From the NCBI GenBank assembly GCA_041627895.1, contig JBFKQC010000071.1, forward strand, positions 1 to 19,738: 19,738 nucleotides of DNA. Direction: 5' to 3'. Positions 1-6,615 of this stretch are shown here, in pieces. The notes under the pieces were generated by a model. That model ran no database searches and was not told the origin of the DNA. It saw nothing but the letters and a program-made list of their open reading frames with translations. The DNA is from JBFKQC01 sp041627895. GTDB lineage: Bacteria; Pseudomonadota; Alphaproteobacteria; Rhodobacterales; Rhodobacteraceae. Both the position numbers and the translations under genes were made by a program. Each line of letters opens with the position of its first letter. Position 1 is the first letter of the stretch.

Positions 1-37
1 CCGGTCGGCTTGCGCCGATCCTTGACCCGGACCCGAC

Positions 38-1228
38 TCACGCAGGCGCGACGATCAGCCGGTCGAGGCCGTGGAAGTGGTAGAGGTCGGCATAGCGCGG
101 CGGCTCGGCGAGCCGCAGGCGCGGCAGGCGGGCAAAGAGCGCGGCGAGGGCGATTCTCAGTTCCAGCCGGGCAAGCGGCGCGCCGACGCAGAAATGGATG
201 CCTGCGCCGAAGGCGAGGTTCGGCTTCGGCCGGCGGGCGGGGTCGAAGCGGTGCGGGCGTTCATGCGCGGCCGGGTCGCGCCCGGCGGCGGCCAGCAGGC
301 AGGCGACCCGGTCGCCGCGCCGCACACGGTGGCCGAGAATCTCCATGTCCTCATAGGCATAACGTGTGAACATGTGCAGCGGCGGGTCGAAGCGCAGGAT
401 CTCCTCGACGGTGGATTCGATCGCCGTATCGGCGAGCCAGGCCGGGTTTGCGCCGTGCCCGAGCAGCGCCTTCACCCCGTTGCCGAGCGTGTGGACGGTG
501 GCCTCGTGGCCCGCATTCAGCAGCAGGATCGCGGTCGCGATCAGCTCGTCGGTCGACAGCCGCGTGCCGTCGTCCTCGGCGGCGATCAGGTGGGTGATCA
601 GGTCGTCCGCGGGGCGGTGCCGGCGCTCTTCCACGTATCCCGCGAGGAAGCCGGCGAACTCTGCCGCGGCCCGCGCCGCGGCGTCCTCGGTCGCGCGGGT
701 CCGGCGCGCCTGGTACATGGCGACCATGGCATTCGACCAGGCCAGAAGCTCTGGCGCCATCGCCTCGGGCACGCCGAGAAGCCGGGCGATCACGATCACC
801 GGGACCTCGCGGGCATAGGCCGGCAGAAGGTCGAACGGTTCGGCGGGAAACCGGTCGATCAGGGCGTGGCAAAGCGCGCCGATCTCGGGCGCCAGCGCCG
901 CGATCCGGCGCGAGGTGAAGGCGCGCAGCACCAGCGCACGCAGCCGGGTGTGGCGCGGCGGCTCGGCCTCGAGCATCGAATGCGCCTCGATCGCGTAGAA
1001 CGGCGCCAGGTGCGGTAGGATGTCCGGCGCGGCCCCGGCCGGCGCCTCGCGCCCGAACCGCCTGTCGCGCAGGATCGCGCCCGCGGCGCCGTGCGTCGTG
1101 GCGCAGGGCAGCGCGTAGTCCTGCCACCAGACCAGGGGCCCCGCCGCGCGGGCGCGGTCGTAGAACCGGTAGGGGTCCTGCACGAAATCCGGGTCGGTCG
1201 GCGATTGCGAAAGGCGGGGCAGGTCCAT
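38..1228 (-). CDS. Cytochrome P450
   Basis: A 396-residue soluble bacterial P450, the usual length for class I enzymes that receive electrons from a ferredoxin. The haem-binding loop FGAGIHFCVG is present, with the thiolate ligand at Cys347. The K-helix ExxR motif is at E276/R279 (EILR). The I-helix oxygen-activation segment reads AGHEAT (E242-A243-T244), so Ala sits where many P450s have the conserved Thr. Sequence shows the family; the substrate cannot be read from it. No ferredoxin or ferredoxin reductase lies in the window, so the redox partner must be encoded elsewhere. The gene is divergent from the sensor kinase, with only 62 bases between the two starts. The start is the ATG at 1226-1228, giving an ordinary soluble N-terminus without a signal peptide. 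Family call very secure, function unknown. Confidence 0.95.
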   Translation of the reverse strand: MDLPRLSQSPTDPDFVQDPYRFYDRARAAGPLVWWQDYALPCATTHGAAGAILRDRRFGREAPAGAAPDILPHLAPFYAIEAHSMLEAEPPRHTRLRALVLRAFTSRRIAALAPEIGALCHALIDRFPAEPFDLLPAYAREVPVIVIARLLGVPEAMAPELLAWSNAMVAMYQARRTRATEDAAARAAAEFAGFLAGYVEERRHRPADDLITHLIAAEDDGTRLSTDELIATAILLLNAGHEATVHTLGNGVKALLGHGANPAWLADTAIESTVEEILRFDPPLHMFTRYAYEDMEILGHRVRRGDRVACLLAAAGRDPAAHERPHRFDPARRPKPNLAFGAGIHFCVGAPLARLELRIALAALFARLPRLRLAEPPRYADLYHFHGLDRLIVAPA

Positions 1229-1290
1229 GGCGCGAAGTCTCGGGCAAATGATCTGGCCTTTGCAAGCGCGGCTTTCTAGACTCGCGGTCG

Positions 1291-3039
1291 ATGAAGCAGG
1301 TCCTGACCCGCCGCATCCCGGTTCTGCTGGGCTGCCTTCTTGCCGTCGCGGGGTTTTGCGCGGGGGTCTGGTGGTTTGCCTTCACCGCCGCGCTTGATCA
1401 GCTGGAAGAGCGCGGGCGCGCCGACCTGGCGCTGGCGGCGGACCGCCTGACCAACCAGTTGCAGCGGTTCCGCGAGCTTGCGGTGTTCATGGCCGATCAC
1501 CCGCTGCTTACGGACCGGCTGGACGGCCGCGCGGGCCGCGGCGCGGCGGATGCGCTGCTGCAGGAGATGGCGGACAAGACCGGGTCCTACGCGCTGGTAC
1601 TCGCCGACGATGCCGGCAGGGTTGTGGCCGCGGCCGGCCCGGGGCCCGCGACGCTGGATGACGCGCCGGAATTCCGCCGGGCGATGAGCGGCGCGCTGGG
1701 GCTCGGGCGGCAGGTGGACGCCGTGACCGGCCGGCGGGTGTTTTCCTATGCCGCACCTGTCTTTGCGCCATCGGGCGCGGTGGCGGGCGCGGTGATCGTG
1801 GGTGTCGACCTCGGCGGGCTGGAGGCGAACTGGCCGTCCAGCGCGGCGGCGGTGTTCTTCAGCGACGCCGCGGGCGTGGTCTACGTCGCCACCCGGTCCG
1901 AACTGGTGCTGACGGCGCGGGTCCCGGGCGCGCCGGCCGCTGCGGCCCGCGGACGCTTTCCGGACTTCGCCGTGCGCCGGATCGACGGACACGACCTGTG
2001 GCGGCTCGACGGCGGGCGCTATCTGCCGGCGCGCGCGCTGCACCTGACGCAACCGCTGCCGGTGATCGGCATGACCGGGGAAATCCTGATTGGGCTCTGG
2101 CCCGCGGCGAAACTGGCGCTGTTGCAGGCCGCGGTGGTGGCGGCGCTGTGCCTGGCGTTCGGCGCCATCCTGTTCCGCGCGGCCGAGCGGCTGCAGATCG
2201 AGGCGGCGGCCAACGCGGCGCTCGAGGCGCGGGTGGCCGAGCGCACCGGCGAGCTGTCGCAGGCCAACCGCGACCTGATCCGCGAGATCGGCGAGCGCAA
2301 GGAGGCCGAGGCCGCGCTGAAACGCGCCCAGGCCGATCTGGTGCAGGCCGGCAAGCTGAGCGCGCTGGGCAAGATCTCGGCCGGGATCAGCCACGAGTTG
2401 AACCAGCCGCTTATGGCGATCCGGTCGCTGGCCGAGAACGGCACGGTGCTGCTGGACCGCGGCAAGGCCGGAGCGGCGGGCGAGAATTTCGGCCGGATCG
2501 GCGAGATGGCGCGCCGGATGGGGCGGATCATCAAGAACCTGCGCGCGTTCTCGCGCCAGGAAACCGCCGACCTGCGCGACGTCGACCTCGGCGCCGTTGT
2601 CGAGGCGGCGCTGGAGATCGCGGCCCCGCGGCTCGACCGCGACGGGATCGCCCTCGACTGGAGGCCGCCCGCGGCCCCGGTGGTCGTTCGCGGCGGCGAG
2701 GTGCGGCTGCAGCAGGTGGTGCTGAACCTGGTCACGAACGCCGCCGACGCCATGGCGGCGAGCGCCACGAAGCGCCTCGAAATCGCCATCGCGCCGGGCA
2801 ATCCCGTGGCGCTGAGCGTGCGCGATACCGGGCCGGGGCTGGCCGAGCCGGAACGCATCTTCGAGCCGTTCTATTCCACCAAAGAGGTCGGGCAGGCCGA
2901 GGGCATGGGGCTGGGCCTGTCGATCAGCTATGGCCTGGTGCAAAGCTTCGGCGGGGCGATCAGGGGGCGCAACCATCCCGGGGGCGGCGCCGTGTTCACG
3001 GTGGAACTGGCCCCGGCTGGGCTGGAACGGGCGGCATGA
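1291..3039 (+). CDS. dctB: DctB-like sensor histidine kinase
   Basis: A 582-residue membrane sensor kinase. A first transmembrane segment lies at about residues 9-32. A periplasmic Cache-like sensor domain follows (about 35-265), then a second transmembrane segment (about 268-295), a coiled-coil linker (about 297-350) and a HisKA domain with phospho-acceptor His368 in ISHELNQPL. The HATPase domain has N-box Asn483, Asp512 in DTGPGL and a GLGLSISYG lid segment. This architecture and the linker/HisKA sequence match C4-dicarboxylate sensors of the DctB type; the true ligand is inferred from family only. It should phosphorylate the next gene's receiver, whose ATG overlaps this stop (ATGA). No TRAP transporter or dctA gene lies alongside, unlike the classic dct loci. 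No convincing Shine-Dalgarno precedes the ATG at 1291. Confidence 0.88.
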   Translation: MKQVLTRRIPVLLGCLLAVAGFCAGVWWFAFTAALDQLEERGRADLALAADRLTNQLQRFRELAVFMADHPLLTDRLDGRAGRGAADALLQEMADKTGSYALVLADDAGRVVAAAGPGPATLDDAPEFRRAMSGALGLGRQVDAVTGRRVFSYAAPVFAPSGAVAGAVIVGVDLGGLEANWPSSAAAVFFSDAAGVVYVATRSELVLTARVPGAPAAAARGRFPDFAVRRIDGHDLWRLDGGRYLPARALHLTQPLPVIGMTGEILIGLWPAAKLALLQAAVVAALCLAFGAILFRAAERLQIEAAANAALEARVAERTGELSQANRDLIREIGERKEAEAALKRAQADLVQAGKLSALGKISAGISHELNQPLMAIRSLAENGTVLLDRGKAGAAGENFGRIGEMARRMGRIIKNLRAFSRQETADLRDVDLGAVVEAALEIAAPRLDRDGIALDWRPPAAPVVVRGGEVRLQQVVLNLVTNAADAMAASATKRLEIAIAPGNPVALSVRDTGPGLAEPERIFEPFYSTKEVGQAEGMGLGLSISYGLVQSFGGAIRGRNHPGGGAVFTVELAPAGLERAA

Positions 3040-4265
3040 CCCGGCGCGTGCTGCTGGTCGACGACGACAAGCCGGTGCGCGAGGCGCTGGGCCAGACGCT
3101 GGAACTGGCCGATCTGACGCCGATCCTGGCCGGGTCCTACATCGAGGCGAAGGACCATGTATCGCCCGCCTTCGACGGCGTGGTGCTGAGCGACATCAGG
3201 ATGCCGGGAAAGGACGGGTTCGCGCTGCTCGATCACGTCAGGTCGGTCGATCCCGACCTGCCGGTGATCCTGCTTACCGGCGAGGGCGACATACCGATGG
3301 CGGTCCGCGGGATCACCGCCGGTGCCTTCGATTTCCTGGAAAAACCCTGCGCACCCAAAGAGTTGCTGGCCGTCGTCGACAAGGCGCTCAGGACCCGCGC
3401 GCTGGTGCTGGAAAACCGGCGGCTGAAGCAGCAGCTTGCCGCAGGGGATGCCGCGGTGCGGATGCTTTTCGGTCAGTCCGAAGCGGCCGAGCGGCTGCGC
3501 GAGCGGGTGCGCGCGGTGGCGCGGACCGCCGCCGAGGTGCTGATCACCGGCGCGCCGGGGTCGGGCACGGCGAAGGTGGCCGAGGTGATCCACCTTCTGT
3601 CCGGCGCCGCGAACCGGGCGTTCCACAAGACCGGCGCCGCCGGCGCCACGCCGGCGACGCTGGAGGCGGCGTTCGAGGCGGCCGAGGGCGGGACCCTGTT
3701 CATCGACGAGGTTGCAAGCCTGTCGCCCGCAGCGCAGTTCGCGCTGCTCGACCGGCTCGAGGCCAGCCCCGGCGCGCGGGTGCTGGCCGGCACCTACCGC
3801 GACCTCGAGGCCGAGATGCGCGCGGGCGGCTTCAACCCGGATCTCTATTACAAGCTCGACGTGATGCGGGTGCGGATCCCCTCGCTGAAGGAGCGGCCCG
3901 AGGACATCCCCGTGTTGTTCCGCCACTACGTCCAGATCGCCTGCGAACAGGCCGCGCTGCCGGTCCCCGAGATCGGGGCGGAGGTGCTGGCGCGGCTGAT
4001 GGCGCAGGACTGGCCCGGCAATGCGCGGGCGCTGATGAACGCGGCGATGCGTTTCGCGATGGGACTGGGCGAGGGCGAGCCTGCCGAGGCGCTGGGCCTC
4101 GCCGAGCAGATGGCGCAGGTCGAGCGTTCGCTTCTGGCCGACGCGCTGCAGCGCCACGGCGGCAACGCGACCGAGGCCGCGCGGGCGCTGAAACTGCCGC
4201 GCAAGACCTTCTACGACAAGCTCGCGCGCCACGGGCTGAGGGCCGAGGATTTCCGGGCGGACTGA
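3036..4265 (+). CDS. dctD: DctD-like response regulator with degenerate AAA+ domain
   Basis: A 409-residue NtrC-family regulator. The receiver domain (about 1-120) is intact: acidic pocket D9-D11, phospho-acceptor Asp53, Thr81 and Lys103. The C-terminal Fis-type helix-turn-helix (about 373-405) is also intact. The central domain (about 145-340) has the overall AAA+ layout (GGTLFIDE Walker B at 218-225, LYYKL, WPGNARAL), but key parts are gone. The Walker A segment reads GAPGSGTA, with Thr178 in place of the nucleotide-binding Lys. The L1 loop GAFTGA that contacts sigma54 is deleted. The arginine-finger region FRxDLYYRL reads FNPDLYYKL (Asn267, Lys273). I infer a phosphorylation-dependent DNA-binding regulator that does not remodel sigma54 holoenzyme. 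The ATG at 3036 overlaps the kinase stop, indicating translational coupling. The reading frame is open far upstream inside dctB, but that extension is spurious. Confidence 0.88.
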   Translation: MTRRVLLVDDDKPVREALGQTLELADLTPILAGSYIEAKDHVSPAFDGVVLSDIRMPGKDGFALLDHVRSVDPDLPVILLTGEGDIPMAVRGITAGAFDFLEKPCAPKELLAVVDKALRTRALVLENRRLKQQLAAGDAAVRMLFGQSEAAERLRERVRAVARTAAEVLITGAPGSGTAKVAEVIHLLSGAANRAFHKTGAAGATPATLEAAFEAAEGGTLFIDEVASLSPAAQFALLDRLEASPGARVLAGTYRDLEAEMRAGGFNPDLYYKLDVMRVRIPSLKERPEDIPVLFRHYVQIACEQAALPVPEIGAEVLARLMAQDWPGNARALMNAAMRFAMGLGEGEPAEALGLAEQMAQVERSLLADALQRHGGNATEAARALKLPRKTFYDKLARHGLRAEDFRAD

Positions 4266-4270
4266 GCGTC

Positions 4271-4287
4271 GCGGCGGGGGCCGCCGC
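4271..4287. terminator. Possible hairpin terminator between dctD and tpiA
   Basis: A perfect 7-bp inverted repeat (GCGGCGG / CCGCCGC) with a 3-base GGG loop begins five bases after the dctD stop, in the short convergent gap before tpiA. There is no T-tract, so it may be an ordinary GC-rich coincidence; it is offered as a weak terminator candidate. Confidence 0.35.
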
Positions 4288-4328
4288 TGGCCACCCGACC
4301 GCGCCGGCCTGGTGCGGCCATTGTGGCC

Positions 4329-5081
4329 TCAGGCCGTCTCCAAGGCCGCGATGATGGCAGAGAAATCCGCGGCCTTCAGCGACGCGCCGCCCACCAGCGC
4401 GCCGTCGACGTTCGGGACCGCGAATATCTCGGCGGCGTTCGAGGGCTTGACCGAACCGCCGTAAAGCAGCCGCATCGCCCGGGCCCCGGCGCCGAAGCGC
4501 GCGACGAGCACGGTGCGCATGAAGTCGTGCACCTCGCCGATCTGTTCGAGCGTCGGCACCTTGCCGGTGCCGATCGCCCAGACGGGTTCGTAGGCGATCA
4601 CCAGCCGCGCCGGGTCAATCTCGTCGGGCAGCGACCCGGCAAGCTGGGTGCCGACGACCTCGATCGTGCGCCCGTCCTCGCGCTCGGCCAGGGTCTCGCC
4701 GACGCAGACGATCGGCACCAGGCCCGCGGCCAGCGCCGCCTCGGTCTTGACGCGCACGCCTGCGTCGGTCTCGCCGTGATCGGTGCGGCGTTCGGAATGG
4801 CCGAGGATCACGTGGCTGGCCCCGGCATCGGCCAGCATCAGCGCGCCGATGTCGCCGGTATGCGCGCCGTGCGTCGCCGGGTGGCAATCCTGCCCGCCGA
4901 CCAGGACGGCGGTTCCCTTCGCGCGCGCCGCCATCGGCGCGATCAGCGTCGCCGGCGGGCAGATCAGGATCTCACAGCCCGCTGCGGGATGCGCCGCCGC
5001 CAGCGCGTCGATCTCGGTCAGGTCGGCGGCCAGCCCGTTCATCTTCCAGTTCCCGGCGGCAAGCTTTCTGCGGTCTGCCAT
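4329..5081 (-). CDS. tpiA: Triosephosphate isomerase
   Basis: A 250-residue cytoplasmic TIM-barrel enzyme that interconverts dihydroxyacetone phosphate and glyceraldehyde 3-phosphate in glycolysis and gluconeogenesis. Catalytic residues are all visible: Lys13 in NWKMNG, His95 in ILGHSERR, Glu165 in AYEPVWAIGTG, and the phosphate-gripping LLYGGSVKPSN near the C-terminus. Length is normal for the family. A strong Shine-Dalgarno (GAGGAGGA on the minus strand, 5086-5093) sits just upstream of the ATG. It lies 60 bases downstream of the zeta-class GST gene on the same strand and may share its transcript. Nothing unusual was seen. Confidence 0.97.
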   Translation of the reverse strand: MADRRKLAAGNWKMNGLAADLTEIDALAAAHPAAGCEILICPPATLIAPMAARAKGTAVLVGGQDCHPATHGAHTGDIGALMLADAGASHVILGHSERRTDHGETDAGVRVKTEAALAAGLVPIVCVGETLAEREDGRTIEVVGTQLAGSLPDEIDPARLVIAYEPVWAIGTGKVPTLEQIGEVHDFMRTVLVARFGAGARAMRLLYGGSVKPSNAAEIFAVPNVDGALVGGASLKAADFSAIIAALETA

Positions 5082-5141
5082 GGCGTCCTCCTCGGTCCCC
5101 GCCCCCTCGATAGGCGGAAACCTGGCAAAGGGAAACCCGGC

Positions 5142-5783
5142 TCAGGCGGCGTCGGGCTGTGCCGGCGGCGCGGCGCGGGCGAAGGGCTCGAGCGCGTCGA
5201 GCGCGTCGAAGATCCGGGAAACGGTCGGGTAGGGCGAAATGTCGATCCGGAACCGGCGGTTGTTCCAGACCTGGGCATATAGGCACAGATCGGCCAGGCC
5301 CGGCATCTCGCCGTGGCAATAGGTGCCGGTCGCGGGGCTGTGCGCCAGCGTCGTCTCGAGCGCCGCGAACGTCATGTGCACCCAGTGCGCGAACCACTTG
5401 GCCTTGCCCTGGTCGTCCTGCCCGAATTCGTCGGCAAGGTACTGAAAGACGCGCAGGTTGTTCACCGGGTGCACCTCGCAGGCGATCATGCAGGCGAGGC
5501 TGCGCACGCGGGCGCGGCCCAGCGGATCGGGGGGCAGAAGCGGCGGCTCGGGATGCACCTCGTCGAGATATTCGATGATCGCCAGCGACTGGGTCAGTAC
5601 GGTGCCGTCATCCAGCTCCAGCGCCGGCACCAGCCCGGCGGGGTTCTTCGCCAGATAGTCCGGTGCGCGCTGCTCGCCCTTCAGCAGGGCATAGGACCGG
5701 TAATCGTATTCGAGCCCCTTGAGGTTGAGCGCCGCGCGCAGCCGGGTCGAGGTCGAGGAACGGAAGTAGTTGTGCAGGATCAT
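5142..5783 (-). CDS. maiA: Zeta-class glutathione S-transferase (maleylacetoacetate isomerase type)
   Basis: A 213-residue two-domain GST: a thioredoxin-like N-terminal domain (about 1-80) and an all-helical C-terminal domain (about 88-210). The zeta-class active-site SSxxxR pattern appears as RSSTSTRLR at about residues 8-16. The C-terminal segment CEVHPVNNLRVFQYL is characteristic of maleylacetoacetate isomerases, which use glutathione to isomerise maleylacetoacetate to fumarylacetoacetate in tyrosine/homogentisate breakdown. The family also contains maleylpyruvate isomerases, and neither homogentisate dioxygenase nor fumarylacetoacetase is in the window, so the exact substrate is inferred. 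The ATG at 5781-5783 is preceded by a G-rich stretch on the minus strand that can serve as ribosome binding site. Confidence 0.88.
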   Translation of the reverse strand: MILHNYFRSSTSTRLRAALNLKGLEYDYRSYALLKGEQRAPDYLAKNPAGLVPALELDDGTVLTQSLAIIEYLDEVHPEPPLLPPDPLGRARVRSLACMIACEVHPVNNLRVFQYLADEFGQDDQGKAKWFAHWVHMTFAALETTLAHSPATGTYCHGEMPGLADLCLYAQVWNNRRFRIDISPYPTVSRIFDALDALEPFARAAPPAQPDAA

Positions 5784-5831
5784 CGGCGCCCCCGGGAATT
5801 TCGCCGCAGTCTTGGGTGTCCGCGCGGTGAA

Positions 5832-5853
5832 TGCAAGCGCTCACCCTCTTGCA
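5832..5853. promoter_or_regulatory. Candidate operator upstream of lyxose isomerase gene
   Basis: The 134-base gap between the divergent GST and lyxose isomerase genes holds an inverted repeat, TGCAAG at 5832-5837 and CTTGCA at 5848-5853. The left arm also starts a sequence (5832-5845) that fits the LacI-family operator pattern TGNAANCGNTNNCA at all but the last base. The two interpretations overlap, and neither is proven. No LacI-type regulator gene is present in the window. Confidence 0.3.
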
Positions 5854-5917
5854 GGAGGCCCGCGGCGCTGGCACGATTCGCGGTGCCAAACCCGAAGGGG
5901 GGAAGGGGGCCCGACCG

Positions 5918-6607
5918 ATGCTTCGCTCGACCGTCAACGACGTCCTCGCCGAAAGCGAGGCCTTCATCCGCAGCCACGGCTACATCCTGCCGCCATTCGC
6001 CTACTGGTCCCCGGACGAGCTGAAACGGCGCACCGCGACCGACAGCCCGATGATCCGCGATCACATGCTGGGCTGGGACATCACCGATTACGGCCAGGGC
6101 CGGTTCGAAGACCTCGGGCTGTTCCTGTTCACCGTGCGCAACGGCTCGAACGCCAATGTGCAGCGCGGCATGGGCATGCTTTACGCCGAGAAGATCATGA
6201 TCTCGGGCGAGAACCAGATCAGCCCGATGCACCGCCACAACCTGAAGACCGAGGACATCATCAACAAGGGCGGCGGCACGCTGGTGCTGGAGCTTTTCAA
6301 GGCCGATGCCGAGGGCGCCATCGACGAGGCCGCCGAGGTCGCCGTGCGCACCGACGGCTCGATGCGGCGGATGGCCGGAGGCAGCCACCTGAAACTGGCG
6401 CCGGGCGAAAGCGTCACGCTCGAGCCCGATACCTGGCACGCCTTCTGGGGCGAGGGCGGCAAGGTGCTGATCGGCGAGGTCAGCAATGTCAACGACGACC
6501 GCACCGACAACATCTTCCGCGAAAGGATCGGGCGGTTCTCGACCATCGACGAGGATGCCGCGCCCAAGCACCTCCTGGTGTCGGATTACGAGACGTGGCT
6601 TGCCTGA
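5918..6607 (+). CDS. D-lyxose/D-mannose ketol-isomerase (cupin)
   Basis: A 229-residue cupin of the D-lyxose isomerase family, which interconverts D-lyxose with D-xylulose and often D-mannose with D-fructose, using a divalent metal. The metal-ligand set is visible: His105 and His107 in PMHRHN, Glu112 in KTEDI, and His174 in PDTWHAFW. I chose the ATG at 5918 because it follows a strong purine-rich ribosome binding site (about 5894-5909) and begins the conserved family N-terminus; the frame is open to an ATG at 5831, but that adds 29 residues with no family character. The product D-xylulose is the substrate of the xylulokinase encoded 8 kb downstream. The next gene starts eight bases after this stop, suggesting co-transcription. 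It lies apart from the xyl operon, so regulation may differ. Confidence 0.85.
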   Translation: MLRSTVNDVLAESEAFIRSHGYILPPFAYWSPDELKRRTATDSPMIRDHMLGWDITDYGQGRFEDLGLFLFTVRNGSNANVQRGMGMLYAEKIMISGENQISPMHRHNLKTEDIINKGGGTLVLELFKADAEGAIDEAAEVAVRTDGSMRRMAGGSHLKLAPGESVTLEPDTWHAFWGEGGKVLIGEVSNVNDDRTDNIFRERIGRFSTIDEDAAPKHLLVSDYETWLA

Positions 6608-6615
6608 CCGGGACC

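Noticed and set aside
1253..1266. TGGCC...TTTGCA resembling a sigma54 promoter before dctB
   Set aside because: The spacing between the GG and GC elements is too short for a -24/-12 promoter.
1276..2976. A 566-codon antisense open frame over dctB
   Set aside because: Its composition is that of a shadow frame and it covers a complete sensor kinase gene.
1998..3035. N-terminal extension of the DctD frame into dctB
   Set aside because: The receiver domain starts exactly at the ATG 3036; the upstream part is dctB read out of frame.
5770..6615. N-terminal extension of the di-haem peroxidase frame across the lyxose isomerase gene
   Set aside because: It is the isomerase read in another frame; a signal peptide begins at the GTG 6616.
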